Below, in pieces: positions 39,407 through 48,220 of a stretch of 64,000 bases of DNA (its first letter is position 1; each line of letters begins with the position of its first letter). The notes under the pieces were generated by a model, which had not been told where the DNA came from, made no database searches, and saw nothing but the letters and a program-made list of their open reading frames with translations. Origin of the DNA: CAVQMC01 sp963713505 (GTDB lineage: Bacteria; Bacteroidota; Ignavibacteria; Ignavibacteriales; Ignavibacteriaceae). The position numbers were made by a program, and so were the translations under genes. Where the stretch lies: assembly GCA_963713505.1 (NCBI GenBank), contig CAVQMC010000020.1, positions 248,001 through 312,000 on the forward strand, read 5' to 3'.

Positions 39407-40153
39407 ATGAGGAAAAAACATATCTTACCTTTAATAGTCATTTCATTTATTTTAACATGTGTTTCCATAAATGCACAGGATTTTTCAGTTAATGCCGGCG
39501 GAGATTTTGTAAGTCTTTATGTTTGGAGAGGTTTAAATATAAATGACCAGCCAAATATTCAGCCTTACATAAATTTTGAATATTCCGGTTTGCATGCTGG
39601 ATTTTGGGGATCCTATGGAATTGCTCATCTTAATTCTACCGATGATAATTATTCATTCAAATCTGAAATTGATACTTATCTGGAATATAACTTAGAAATT
39701 AATAATTCGTTAAATATCTCAGCTCTTGTAACAGACTATTATTTTCCAAACGGAGGAATTAAAATTGGAAATTATAATAATTATGATAATCAGAATGGAG
39801 CCGGAGCCCATACTATTGAAGCAGGTTTGATTTTCTCCGGAGCAGAATGTTTTCCATTAAGTTTAAGCGGATATATCAATGTATATAATGATAAAGGAAA
39901 TAATACATATTTTGAAATAGCTTATTCAACTATACTTAATGATTTTGGAATAGATATTTCCGCAGGTGCAGCCGGAGGAAGTAAAGATAATCCGGAATAT
40001 TACGGTACGGATAAGTTTAATTTAATACAGCTAGGGTTAAAGATTTCAAAATCAATAAAGATCTCGGATACATTTTCATTTCCTGTTTTCTGCAGCTACA
40101 CTCTAAATCCAAATAGTGAAAATGCATATTTAGTCCTCGGGATTTCTTTATAA
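39407..40153 (+). CDS. Secreted porin-like protein (TorF-like beta barrel)
   Basis: About 248-aa outer-membrane protein. Signal peptide through SINAQ, then VNAGGDFVSLYVWRGLNINDQPNIQPYINF, which resembles the opening of TorF-type putative porins. Alternating strands end in an aromatic-free tail VLGISL. ATG 39407 is the start, given AGGAGG at 39394-39399; the upstream frame extension from GTG 39362 has no signal peptide. It precedes the ammonium transporter by 24 bases, likely the same operon. Confidence 0.7.
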   Translation: MRKKHILPLIVISFILTCVSINAQDFSVNAGGDFVSLYVWRGLNINDQPNIQPYINFEYSGLHAGFWGSYGIAHLNSTDDNYSFKSEIDTYLEYNLEINNSLNISALVTDYYFPNGGIKIGNYNNYDNQNGAGAHTIEAGLIFSGAECFPLSLSGYINVYNDKGNNTYFEIAYSTILNDFGIDISAGAAGGSKDNPEYYGTDKFNLIQLGLKISKSIKISDTFSFPVFCSYTLNPNSENAYLVLGISL

Positions 40154-40177
40154 TTCATAAAATAAAAGAGGTGAAAA

Positions 40178-41398
40178 ATGTTTGATACTGGTAGTACCGG
40201 TTTTATGCTAATTGCCACCAGTTTGGTAATGCTTATGACACCGGGATTGGCGTTTTTTTACGGCGGTTTAGTCGGCAGAAAAAACGTACTTGGAATTATG
40301 ATCCAGAGTTTCGTTTCACTTGGCTGGACAACCATAATTTGGTTTGCATTCGGTTATTCACTTTGCTTTAGCGGAGGTGCCGGAAGTGTTATTGGAAATT
40401 TAAATATGGCATTTCTTTCGGGAACAACATTGAACTCCGTATTTACCGGAAATAATCAAATTCCTTTATATGTTTTCATTGCTTATCAAATGATGTTTGC
40501 AATTATAACACCCGCTTTAATTACCGGAGCATTTGCAAACAGAGTAAGATTTCCTGCCTATTTAATATTTTTAACTTTATGGCTTATTTTTGTTTACTTC
40601 CCTCTTGTACATATGGTTTGGGGCGGCGGATTGTTGGCTGAATGGGGCGTACTTGATTTTGCAGGCGGAATTGTTGTCCATGCAAGTGCAGGTATGGCAG
40701 CCCTTGCTTCCGTAATGTATGTAGGAAAACGAAATAAAATAGAAAGAGGTCCGCACAGCATTCCGCTTGTTGCGTTGGGAACAGGACTTCTATGGTTCGG
40801 CTGGTACGGATTTAATGCCGGAAGTGAATTAAAAGTTGATTCAATTACAGTTACTGCTTTTTTAAATACTGATGTTGCTGCATCTTTTGCTGCAATAACC
40901 TGGTTATTTTTAGCCTGGAGTCTTGAAAAGAAACCCAAACTTGTCGGACTTCTTACCGGATCTGTCGCCGGACTTGCAACAATAACACCTGCTGCAGGAT
41001 TTATAACTGTGGGCAATGCTGCAATAATTGGAATAGTTTCCGGTATTGTTTGTTATTTTGCCGTTGCATTAAAAAATAAACTGCAGTGGGACGATGCTCT
41101 TGATGTTTGGGGCGTTCATGGTGTTGGCGGTTTTCTTGGAATAGTAATGCTTGGACTTTTTGCTTCCAGTGCTGTAAATCCAATGGTAACTGTGGAAGGA
41201 TTATTTATTGGCGGATCGTGGGAGCTATTCTTTAAGCAGCTAGTTTCGGTTTCAGTTGTAGGAATTTACTGCTTTGTATTTACATATATCATGTTGAAAG
41301 TAATTAACTTTATTACACCTGTTAAAGTTACGAAAGCCGAAGAAGAAGCTGGAATGGATGCTTCACTTCATGGTGAAATTGCATACGAACAAGATTAA
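40178..41398 (+). CDS. amt: Ammonium transporter
   Basis: 406-aa Amt/MEP/Rh family ammonium transporter with about eleven membrane helices. The twin-His pore pair is present: H168 (VHASAGMAAL) and H314 (WGVHGVGGFLG). No signal peptide is evident, and the N-terminus enters the first helix directly. A PII (glnK) gene, its usual partner, does not follow; a terminator does. The porin-like gene upstream suggests a paired outer/inner membrane uptake unit. Confidence 0.95.
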   Translation: MFDTGSTGFMLIATSLVMLMTPGLAFFYGGLVGRKNVLGIMIQSFVSLGWTTIIWFAFGYSLCFSGGAGSVIGNLNMAFLSGTTLNSVFTGNNQIPLYVFIAYQMMFAIITPALITGAFANRVRFPAYLIFLTLWLIFVYFPLVHMVWGGGLLAEWGVLDFAGGIVVHASAGMAALASVMYVGKRNKIERGPHSIPLVALGTGLLWFGWYGFNAGSELKVDSITVTAFLNTDVAASFAAITWLFLAWSLEKKPKLVGLLTGSVAGLATITPAAGFITVGNAAIIGIVSGIVCYFAVALKNKLQWDDALDVWGVHGVGGFLGIVMLGLFASSAVNPMVTVEGLFIGGSWELFFKQLVSVSVVGIYCFVFTYIMLKVINFITPVKVTKAEEEAGMDASLHGEIAYEQD

Positions 41399-41414
41399 AG
41401 TAAAAATTATTAAT

Positions 41415-41452
41415 TAAAAAGCCGTTTCTAATTATTCGGAAGCGGCTTTTTT
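41415..41452 (+). terminator. Rho-independent terminator after amt
   Basis: AAAAAGCCGTTTC (41416-41428) pairs with GGAAGCGGCTTTTT (41438-41451), allowing one G-T wobble, around a loop of AT. A T run follows. It closes the porin-amt unit. Confidence 0.85.
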
Positions 41453-41592
41453 AAAATCTTTTTAATGATCTTTTAAAATTAACTTAATGCAAAAAAGTTT
41501 TGGTTTATTAAAGTAACTCACAAAATAATCAACTGTATATGGAAATCTTTAAGTTATGAACTTTGGCGGATATTTTATATTTAAACAATAAA

Positions 41593-42171
41593 TCAAAAGT
41601 TATATCCTATACCTAAAGAAACAAAACTATTTTTAACTAAATAATCATCACCGGATATTTTAAGTATTCCGTAATTAACTGAGTACATTAACCTCAGCTG
41701 GATTTTGTTATTTATCATTTGTATAATTCCAAATGAATAATAAAGTCCACCCACAGTTTCTTCATCGTTTATTGTTGAATCAGCATCAACATTGAAAAAG
41801 TTATAGCCAATGCTAAACTGCAGATTAAGATTAAATTCATCATGACTTAATAATTGATATCTGCTGAAAAAATAAACAGGCCAGTAACTAAATTTCCCGG
41901 CTGAATCTAATGAATTACTTTTTAATTGATAATTTATTCCAATTCCGAATTTGTCAAACTTGTCATTATTAAGGACAATAATTTCACCGCCAAACAAAAA
42001 ATTTGGACTAACCTCTTCATTCAAGTTATTTGTTTTATAAAAAATTTTATGGCTATTCTCAAAAATAATGGATGAAAAAAATGAAATTCGTGGATTTCTT
42101 ATTTCTTGTGAATAGGTAAAATTTGGTAAAAAAGTTAAAGCCAAAAGCATCAAAGAAAAATAACGGATCAT
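41593..42171 (-). CDS. Outer-membrane beta-barrel protein
   Basis: 192-aa protein with a signal peptide (1-21). The mature part shows eight or more amphipathic strands (KFGIGINYQLKS, FNLNLQFSIGYNF, IQLRLMYSVNYG) and ends in FVSLGIGYNF, a good outer-membrane barrel C-terminal strand with terminal Phe. Resembles the OmpW/small barrel group, but the family is not certain. Gene stands alone with a GGAG-like box before ATG 42171. Confidence 0.7.
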   Translation of the reverse strand: MIRYFSLMLLALTFLPNFTYSQEIRNPRISFFSSIIFENSHKIFYKTNNLNEEVSPNFLFGGEIIVLNNDKFDKFGIGINYQLKSNSLDSAGKFSYWPVYFFSRYQLLSHDEFNLNLQFSIGYNFFNVDADSTINDEETVGGLYYSFGIIQMINNKIQLRLMYSVNYGILKISGDDYLVKNSFVSLGIGYNF

Positions 42172-42418
42172 ATTTCCTCCAATTTGGATTTCTTAATACT
42201 TAAAAAAATATTAAGAAATGATTCCTTTTTAAATTGATTTAAATTCTCGGCTGGTCCCTTTCAAATGTATGCAGATTGATTTGATATATTCCCATTTTGT
42301 TCCCACACTTTTTTTAACATTTAAAAATAGCTTTTTAGCTTTATATTATCAATAGCAAATCCAAATTTACTGTATCATTAATAAGAAAATTTTTAAGATA
42401 GGAAATAAAATGAAAAAA

Positions 42419-42892
42419 TTATAGATAAGATTTTAATGATATTCCGGAACTAACTACTTCTTGATATTTCCAGTACCATACATCTTCGTAACCTTCATTG
42501 CGAATAACACCAACCAAAGTAAATTTATTTTTTTCTAATATTCTAGTGGCGGCGTTTTTCCTTGGACCTGTTTTCGCAACAACTATCATTTTTCCATTTG
42601 ATTTGAGTGCAATGTTCAAAAGTTCTTGACACGCGAAAGTTGCAATTCCCTTTCCTTCAAATTCTCTGAAAGTCCAATATGCAATTTCAACTTTACCAAA
42701 CTTAGGCGGCCCGTTAAATCCGCAGGTTCCCACAATATTATCTCCATCGTAAATAAAATAACCTACCCATGGATAATCGAAACCAAATTTTGTATAGTAA
42801 TGTTCGTAAATATCAAGAACTTTTTGACATTCACTTTTCGAATAAATTGGTAGCGATTTGTTTTCGTTTGATGATATTGATTTGAGCTGCAT
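42419..42892 (-). CDS. GNAT family N-acetyltransferase
   Basis: 157-aa acetyl-CoA-dependent N-acyltransferase. The motif A region (EFEGKGIATFACQELLNIAL) is the Q/R-x2-G-x-G/A acetyl-CoA loop, and KNAATRILEKNKFTLVG is motif B, as in RimJ/RimL-type enzymes. The substrate is unknown. No fusion or membrane segment. It is transcribed away from the Crp/Fnr gene. Confidence 0.9.
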   Translation of the reverse strand: MQLKSISSNENKSLPIYSKSECQKVLDIYEHYYTKFGFDYPWVGYFIYDGDNIVGTCGFNGPPKFGKVEIAYWTFREFEGKGIATFACQELLNIALKSNGKMIVVAKTGPRKNAATRILEKNKFTLVGVIRNEGYEDVWYWKYQEVVSSGISLKSYL

Positions 42893-43235
42893 TTTTAAAA
42901 TATTAAGTAATTAAGCATTTCGGTTAATTTGAAATACACTATATGTTGTGCTTAAAAAATCATTTTTGATATCGTTAATGACATTATAAAAACATCAATT
43001 TTTACACCATAATAAAAGATTTTATTTATATAAAAAAGTAAATATGAATAAAGTAAATTATACTTAACTTGTAAGAATTTCATGTAAAATACTCAATTGT
43101 ATAGTTTACATTTTGGCTATATGAAAACGTGTAATTTTCTCTTATAATAATCAGTAATTATTTCATGCACTTGTTTACTTTCTTAATTTCCGATCGCTAT
43201 TTTATAAATGGTATTTAATTTATTAATTTAGTTTT
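42893..43235. other. Intergenic region upstream of the Crp/Fnr gene
   Basis: 343 AT-rich bases between the divergent GNAT and Crp/Fnr genes. It must hold both promoters, but no clear TTGACA/TATAAT pair or Fnr box is visible. No coding frame is supported. Confidence 0.5.
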
Positions 43236-43932
43236 ATGAATCCGGATACAGACTTAAAAAAAGAAACTTTACATGATGTTCCGCTTTTTTCGGAGTTGAA
43301 TGAAACTCAGCTGAGAGAAATTTTAGAGATAAGCAGACTTGAACAATTCAAAAAAAATCAGCACATATTTTTAGAAAATGATGATTACAATGGTTTTTAT
43401 ATTGTTCTTAAAGGAAGTATAAAAATATACAGAATTTCAAATGAAGGGAAAGAATATATACTTCATTTAAGAAAACCTCCTCAGCCTTTTGCAGATGTTC
43501 CATTATTCGAAGGCGGAAATTATCCGGCTAATGCACAAACATTGGAAGACAGTGTCCTTTTGTTCATACCAAAAAATGAGTTTACGGAATTAATCAGGAA
43601 AAAACCCTTCTATAGCTTTAGGAATGCTGGCCGGGTTTGCAAAACGAATGAGAAAATTATCAAATAAAATGGAAGAAATTTCAACTAAAGAAGTTTCCAG
43701 CCGGCTTGCCAGATTTATACTTGAAGAAATAGAAAAAAATGATTCAATTAAACTTAAAGAACCATTTTTACGCTTAACAATTTCAAAAGCAACAGTTGCA
43801 TCATATATAGGGACAATTACAGAAACACTTTCCAGAACATTTAAAAAATTCCAGGATGAAAATATAATTACAATGAACGGTAAAAAGATATTTGTGAATG
43901 ACCTCAAAAAGCTAAAACAAATCGCAAAATAA
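43236..43932 (+). CDS. Crp/Fnr family regulator, one apparent frameshift
   Basis: About 231 aa once repaired: N-terminal cNMP-binding-like sensory domain (GFYIVLKGSIKIYRI) and a C-terminal helix-turn-helix (ISKATVASYIGTITETLSRTFKKF). The break lies in a six-A run (43599-43604); removing one A joins ELIRK to NPSIALGMLAGFAKRM. No Cys cluster for a 4Fe-4S centre, so it is probably of the haem/NO-sensing DNR/NnrR kind rather than true FNR. It lies directly upstream of the nitric-oxide reductase operon, and a palindromic site is between them. Confidence 0.85.
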
Positions 43933-43982
43933 CATTTAATTAAAGCCTTCCTTTTATTAACCTTTTTATAAATTGCAATTTC

Positions 43983-43996
43983 CTGACTTAAGTCAA
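43983..43996 (+). promoter_or_regulatory. Crp/Fnr-type operator palindrome
   Basis: TGACTTAAGTCA (43984-43995) is a perfect 12-base palindrome and fits the TTGA-N6-TCAA shape of Fnr/DNR boxes with one mismatch at the first position. It is 68 bases before the first gene of the NO operon and 51 bases after the regulator gene, so the regulator probably controls its neighbour. Confidence 0.65.
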
Positions 43997-44063
43997 GGTT
44001 AAGATTTAACTTCTTCAATACGTTTAATAAACAAAAATTTAGTTGAATTATTAAGGAGTTAAG

Positions 44064-44303
44064 ATGTCCGAAAAAATTAAGATAATCGATGTAAGACCAA
44101 TTGAATCGCGAGAAAAACATAATGAAATATTTAAGATGTTCTTTTCGTTGAAACCCGGAGAATCTATGTTGTTGATAAATGATCACGATCCCAAACCTTT
44201 GTATTATCAAATGGAAGCGGAAAATAAAAATGAATTCGACTGGAAATATATCGAGAATGGACCTGAAACATGGAAAGTAAACATAAAGAAAACCGGGAGA
44301 TAA
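44064..44303 (+). CDS. DUF2249 domain protein
   Basis: 79-aa protein, the standard length of a single DUF2249 domain. Matching signature: IKIIDVRPIESREKHNEIF at the start and PGESMLLINDHDPKPLYYQM in the middle, with the conserved His and Pro residues. AAGGAG 6 bases before ATG. Genes of this family commonly sit beside NO reductase, Hcp or NnrS genes. It likely assists an NO or Fe-S/haem process; the reaction is unknown. Confidence 0.87.
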   Translation: MSEKIKIIDVRPIESREKHNEIFKMFFSLKPGESMLLINDHDPKPLYYQMEAENKNEFDWKYIENGPETWKVNIKKTGR

Positions 44304-44306
44304 AAA

Positions 44307-44762
44307 TTGTTCACTACAGTTAGATATTTCATAAAGACCAGTATAATCTTTTTAATTACCGGAATTTTATCCGGTGTTTATATGTCATTTGCTAAAAATG
44401 TTTTTCATACTCCATATGGTTCTGATCTTGTTTCAGCTCATGCGCATATAATTTTAGTAGGCTCTGTAATGATGATGATAATGGGTGTTGCATTATGGTT
44501 CTTTCCCCGTCCGCAAAAAGATGATAAAAAATATAATCCATCCTTAATACTTGTAACTTTTTGGTTAATGACAATATCAACTGCTTTGAGATTTGTTTTC
44601 CAATCTGCAGCCGGTTTTGTATTTATTGATTGGATAAACATAATGATTACTATTACATCAGTTTTGCAAGTTGCCGCAATATTATTGTTCTTCTATTCAA
44701 TCTGGGGAAGAATTAGACCTGTCGGCAGTCATATTAGAGAAGCTAAAGGAGAAAGGTTTTAA
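44307..44762 (+). CDS. Small four-helix membrane protein related to haem-copper oxidase subunit I
   Basis: 151 aa, about four transmembrane helices. The motif SAHAHIILVGSVMMMIMG in helix 2 resembles the low-spin-haem His segment of cbb3/NorB subunits (HTN/HAH then LVxFG), followed by FFPRP. It is too short for a full subunit I and lacks the copper/iron His set. Start TTG 44307 with GGGAGA at 44295-44300, 3 bases after the DUF2249 stop. Likely an accessory or haem-binding partner of the NO reductase encoded downstream. Confidence 0.7.
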   Translation: MFTTVRYFIKTSIIFLITGILSGVYMSFAKNVFHTPYGSDLVSAHAHIILVGSVMMMIMGVALWFFPRPQKDDKKYNPSLILVTFWLMTISTALRFVFQSAAGFVFIDWINIMITITSVLQVAAILLFFYSIWGRIRPVGSHIREAKGERF

Positions 44763-44807
44763 GTAATTCAATTTTTATTGTGAATAAAATAATTCAAGAG
44801 GAAATAT

Positions 44808-45134
44808 ATGTCTGATAAAATAACTGAAGTAAAAAATTTACTTAGTGAACTTAATTACCAAAAAGATTCAATTGTAAGCAAAATATTATTAAAGAAAGAA
44901 ACCGGTAATGTAACTCTGTTTGCTTTCGATGCCGGACAGGGTTTAACCGAACACACTTCTCCGTTTGATGCATTAGTTCAATGTATTGAAGGTAAAATTG
45001 ATATCAAAGTTGGCGGAAAGGATTATACAGTTTCTTCAGGTGAAATATTAAAACTGCCTGCAACAGTTCCTCATGGATTAAAAGCAGTTGAAAAAGCAAA
45101 AATGATTTTAACTATGATTAAAAGTGAGAAATAA
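44808..45134 (+). CDS. Cupin domain protein
   Basis: 108-aa small beta-barrel protein. The cupin motif 1 core G-x5-H-T-S-x... (GLTEHTSPFDALVQCIEG) and motif 2 (LPATVPHGLKA) are visible, with likely metal His residues. It sits between the small haem-copper-like gene and the NO reductase with RBS AAGAGGA. Cupins of this size in anaerobic-respiration operons may sense or protect; exact role unknown. Confidence 0.87.
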   Translation: MSDKITEVKNLLSELNYQKDSIVSKILLKKETGNVTLFAFDAGQGLTEHTSPFDALVQCIEGKIDIKVGGKDYTVSSGEILKLPATVPHGLKAVEKAKMILTMIKSEK

Positions 45135-45156
45135 TTCTAAATAAAGTGGAGATAAA

Positions 45157-47412
45157 ATGAGTAACAAAAAACTATGGTACACACTTGCTGCAGTATTAAT
45201 TGTATCTTTTGCAGCTTTGTTATATCTCGGAGATGATATTTATAATAAACAGCCTCCTATTCCGGAAAAAGTTGTAACTACTTCCGGAGAAGTATTGTTT
45301 ACAGGGAAAAATATAAGAGACGGACAGAATGTCTGGCAGTCTATGGGCGGACAGGAAGTCGGCACAGTTTGGGGGCATGGTTCTTATGTTGCACCCGATT
45401 GGACCGCAGACTGGCTTCACCGTGAAGCAATGTATATGCTGAATTATTATGCAAATTCTCAATTTGGCAAAGATTACGACAATATACCTGCTGATCAGCA
45501 GGCAAGATTAAAAGTATTACTTCAAGAAGAATTGAGAAAAAATACTTACGATCCCAAAACAAAAACTTTAACGATTTCACCTTTAAGTGCAGAAGCAATT
45601 GCATCAGTAAGTGAACATTATAAAGGATTATTTATGGATAATCCAAATATGCAGAAACTTCGTGAAGATTATGCTATTCCGAAAGATGCAATTAAAGATC
45701 CTGCAAGAATGAAACTAATGAGTGAATTCTTTTTCTGGACTGCTTGGGCTTCTGTTACAAACAGACCTGAAGAGAAAATTACCTATACAAATAACTGGCC
45801 TCATGAAGAACTTGTTGCAAATAATCCAACCGCTTCTATGAACTTATGGACGGGATTCAGTGTTATATTGCTTTTAGCCGGTATTGGCGGACTAGCAGCT
45901 TATTATGCGTCCAACCGTGATGATTCATTTGATCCTAAAGAATTTCCGGATACAGATCCTCTTATCGGATTAAAACCAACTCCATCGATGAAAGCAACTC
46001 TAAAATATTTTTGGGTTGTTATGTTCTTAATTTTATTACAAATAGTTATGGGAATAATTACAGCACATTATAGTGTGGAAGGAACAGGTTTTTACGGAAT
46101 TCCATTAGCAAAAATACTTCCCTACTCCGCAAGCAGAACCTGGCATATTCAGTTAGCTTTATTCTGGATTGCAACTTCATGGCTTGCTACCGGAATGTAT
46201 ATTGCTCCGGTAATTAGTGGGCATGAACCTAAATTACAGAGAGCAGGTGTTAATTTTCTTTTTGTTGCTTTGTTGATAATTGTTTTAGGTTCTCTCGCCG
46301 GTGAATGGATGGGAATTATGCAGAAACTTGGATTAAATACAAACTTTTGGTTCGGTCATCAAGGCTATGAATATGTTGATCTTGGTAGATTCTGGCAGAT
46401 ATTTCTTTTTGTCGGATTATTTATCTGGCTGTTCTTATTAATAAGAGCAATTAAACCTGCACTTAAACAGCCTGGAGAAAATAAAAGTCTTGTTGGAATG
46501 TTTGTTTTATCCTCATCTGCAATTGCACTTTTCTACGGTGCAGGTTTAATGTGGGGAAGACAAACTTCTCTCGCGATTGCCGAATACTGGAGATGGTGGG
46601 TTGTTCATCTTTGGGTAGAAGGATTTTTTGAAGTATTTGCAACTGTTACCATTGCATTTTTATTTGTAAGGCTTGGATTACTTCGAGTAAAACTTGCAAC
46701 TACCACTACTCTATTTTCAACAATAATATTTTTGGCAGGCGGAATTCTCGGTACATTTCATCATTTATATTTTTCCGGCACTCCTACTGCTGTATTAGCT
46801 GTGGGTGCAACTTTCAGCGCATTAGAAGTTGTACCTTTAGTTCTGCTTGGTTTCGAAGCTTATCATAATCTTAACTTAAGTAAATCTAAAAAATGGCTTG
46901 CATCCTATAAATGGCCCATCTACTGTTTTATAGCAGTTTCATTCTGGAATCTTGTAGGAGCAGGCATTTTCGGATTTTTAATTAATCCGCCAATTGCTCT
47001 TTATTATATGCAAGGATTAAACACAACTCAGGTTCACGGGCATACAGCATTATTTGGGGTTTACGGAATGCTTGGAATTGGTTTGATGCTTTTTGTTCTT
47101 AAAGGATTGTCCGGCGATAATGTTTGGAAAAACGGTTCTATAAAATATGCTTTTTGGGCAATAAATATCGGTTTAGGACTCATGGTATTTATAAGTGCTC
47201 TGCCGGTTGGACTTGCACAAACCGTAGCTAGTGTTGAGCATGGTTTCTGGTATGCACGTTCTGCGGAATTTATGCAGTCAGGTACACTTAATACATTTCG
47301 CTGGTTAAGAGTTATCGGTGATACTGTATTTGCTTCCGGAATTGTTGTACTCGCATATTTTATTATCGGTTTAAAAACAGGCTGGTCAGTTCAGAAAAAA
47401 TCAATAGTTTAA
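45157..47412 (+). CDS. norZ: Quinol-dependent nitric oxide reductase (qNor), NorZ/NorB type
   Basis: 751-aa integral membrane enzyme that reduces 2 NO to N2O with electrons from quinol. N-terminal extension (about 1-220) with a periplasmic NorC-like part (DGQNVWQSMGGQEVGTVWGHGSYVAPDWTADW is the qNor hallmark), followed by a 12-helix NorB core with His motifs HIQLALFW, EGFFEVFATV, HHLYFSGTP and QVHGHTALFGVYG (haem b and Fe_B ligands). No haem c CxxCH, as expected for a quinol enzyme. It is the end of the NO operon and precedes a strong terminator. Confidence 0.95.
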   Translation: MSNKKLWYTLAAVLIVSFAALLYLGDDIYNKQPPIPEKVVTTSGEVLFTGKNIRDGQNVWQSMGGQEVGTVWGHGSYVAPDWTADWLHREAMYMLNYYANSQFGKDYDNIPADQQARLKVLLQEELRKNTYDPKTKTLTISPLSAEAIASVSEHYKGLFMDNPNMQKLREDYAIPKDAIKDPARMKLMSEFFFWTAWASVTNRPEEKITYTNNWPHEELVANNPTASMNLWTGFSVILLLAGIGGLAAYYASNRDDSFDPKEFPDTDPLIGLKPTPSMKATLKYFWVVMFLILLQIVMGIITAHYSVEGTGFYGIPLAKILPYSASRTWHIQLALFWIATSWLATGMYIAPVISGHEPKLQRAGVNFLFVALLIIVLGSLAGEWMGIMQKLGLNTNFWFGHQGYEYVDLGRFWQIFLFVGLFIWLFLLIRAIKPALKQPGENKSLVGMFVLSSSAIALFYGAGLMWGRQTSLAIAEYWRWWVVHLWVEGFFEVFATVTIAFLFVRLGLLRVKLATTTTLFSTIIFLAGGILGTFHHLYFSGTPTAVLAVGATFSALEVVPLVLLGFEAYHNLNLSKSKKWLASYKWPIYCFIAVSFWNLVGAGIFGFLINPPIALYYMQGLNTTQVHGHTALFGVYGMLGIGLMLFVLKGLSGDNVWKNGSIKYAFWAINIGLGLMVFISALPVGLAQTVASVEHGFWYARSAEFMQSGTLNTFRWLRVIGDTVFASGIVVLAYFIIGLKTGWSVQKKSIV

Positions 47413-47420
47413 CCAAAATA

Positions 47421-47458
47421 AAAGCAGCCGTGTTCATATTTATGAACGCGGTTGTTTT
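47421..47458 (+). terminator. Rho-independent terminator after norZ
   Basis: A 17-base stem (47421-47437 with 47442-47458, GC-rich core, some G-T pairs) around ATTT, 9 bases after the NO reductase stop and ending in a T tract. Confidence 0.88.
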
Positions 47459-47540
47459 AATATTTATAATCCGCTATATGAATTAAACTATTAATTCTGA
47501 GAAACTGTTGAAACAGTTAAAAAAGTAGTTGTAATATCTT

Positions 47541-48110
47541 TTATTTTACAAAAAACGGATGATCAATTATCATTTTAAAAAGTTTTGGAGGTGCAATTTT
47601 AATAGAACTAGTTGTTTTAATTTTTATTGCAGTAACTGCGGCTGCTTCCGTACCTTTTTCATTTACATTCAAAAAATAATTGTAAAGAACTTGACTAATA
47701 TTAGCTGATGTATCTGTCATTTCATTAAAAATTGGATAAACACTAAAAGCTATATTCATCCCAAGGCTTTTTAATACTTTATTTAATTTAACTGATTAAT
47801 CTATTCTAAATTTTGGTAATTCAACTATTCTTATCTTATAATTTAATTGGGAAAATATTGATTCATAATTTACATTTGATAATGTTTTTATTAATTCCGG
47901 TAATCTATTTTTTCCTCGAGGTAAAATTATTTCCATTGTCGCTCCAATTGCTTCATCGTTTGGCATAGAAAGTGCGAATGAAATGCTTGCCAGAGAAATG
48001 GAAATATTTTTATTGGGGTCATCTAAAGAAAGATTTTTTAATAAATTAAATCCGAATTCATTTAAAGATGAAATAAAATTAGGATTTACATTTTTAATAG
48101 AAAATTTAGG
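47541..48110 (-). pseudogene. Serpin remnant (internal deletion plus nonsense codon)
   Basis: Minus-strand frame readable from about 48110 to 47541. The first part (NPNFISSLNEFGFNLL, NISISLASISFALSM, EAIGAT) matches the helix A/B start of serpins. It passes straight to LPRGKNRLPELIK, which is the s5A/shutter segment, so about 200 central residues are missing. Then ELPKFRID, a TAA at 47796-47798 where family members have Tyr, KLNKVLKSLGM, the serpin signature VNEKGTEAAAVTA, and IIDHPFFVK. The reactive-site loop is partly present. Definitely inactive as written. Confidence 0.8.
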
Positions 48111-48220
48111 TCATGAAAGATTTTATGTTCCGGCAAAATAATTACAACAAAAGTGATTTTTTAAATGATATTTTTCATAATCATTCCCCCTTTTATTTTT
48201 ATGGAATTTTTACTTTATAA

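Noticed and set aside
47991..48141. Plus-strand frame ending in HERFYVPAK
   Set aside because: No start or family; the opposite strand is a recognisable serpin.
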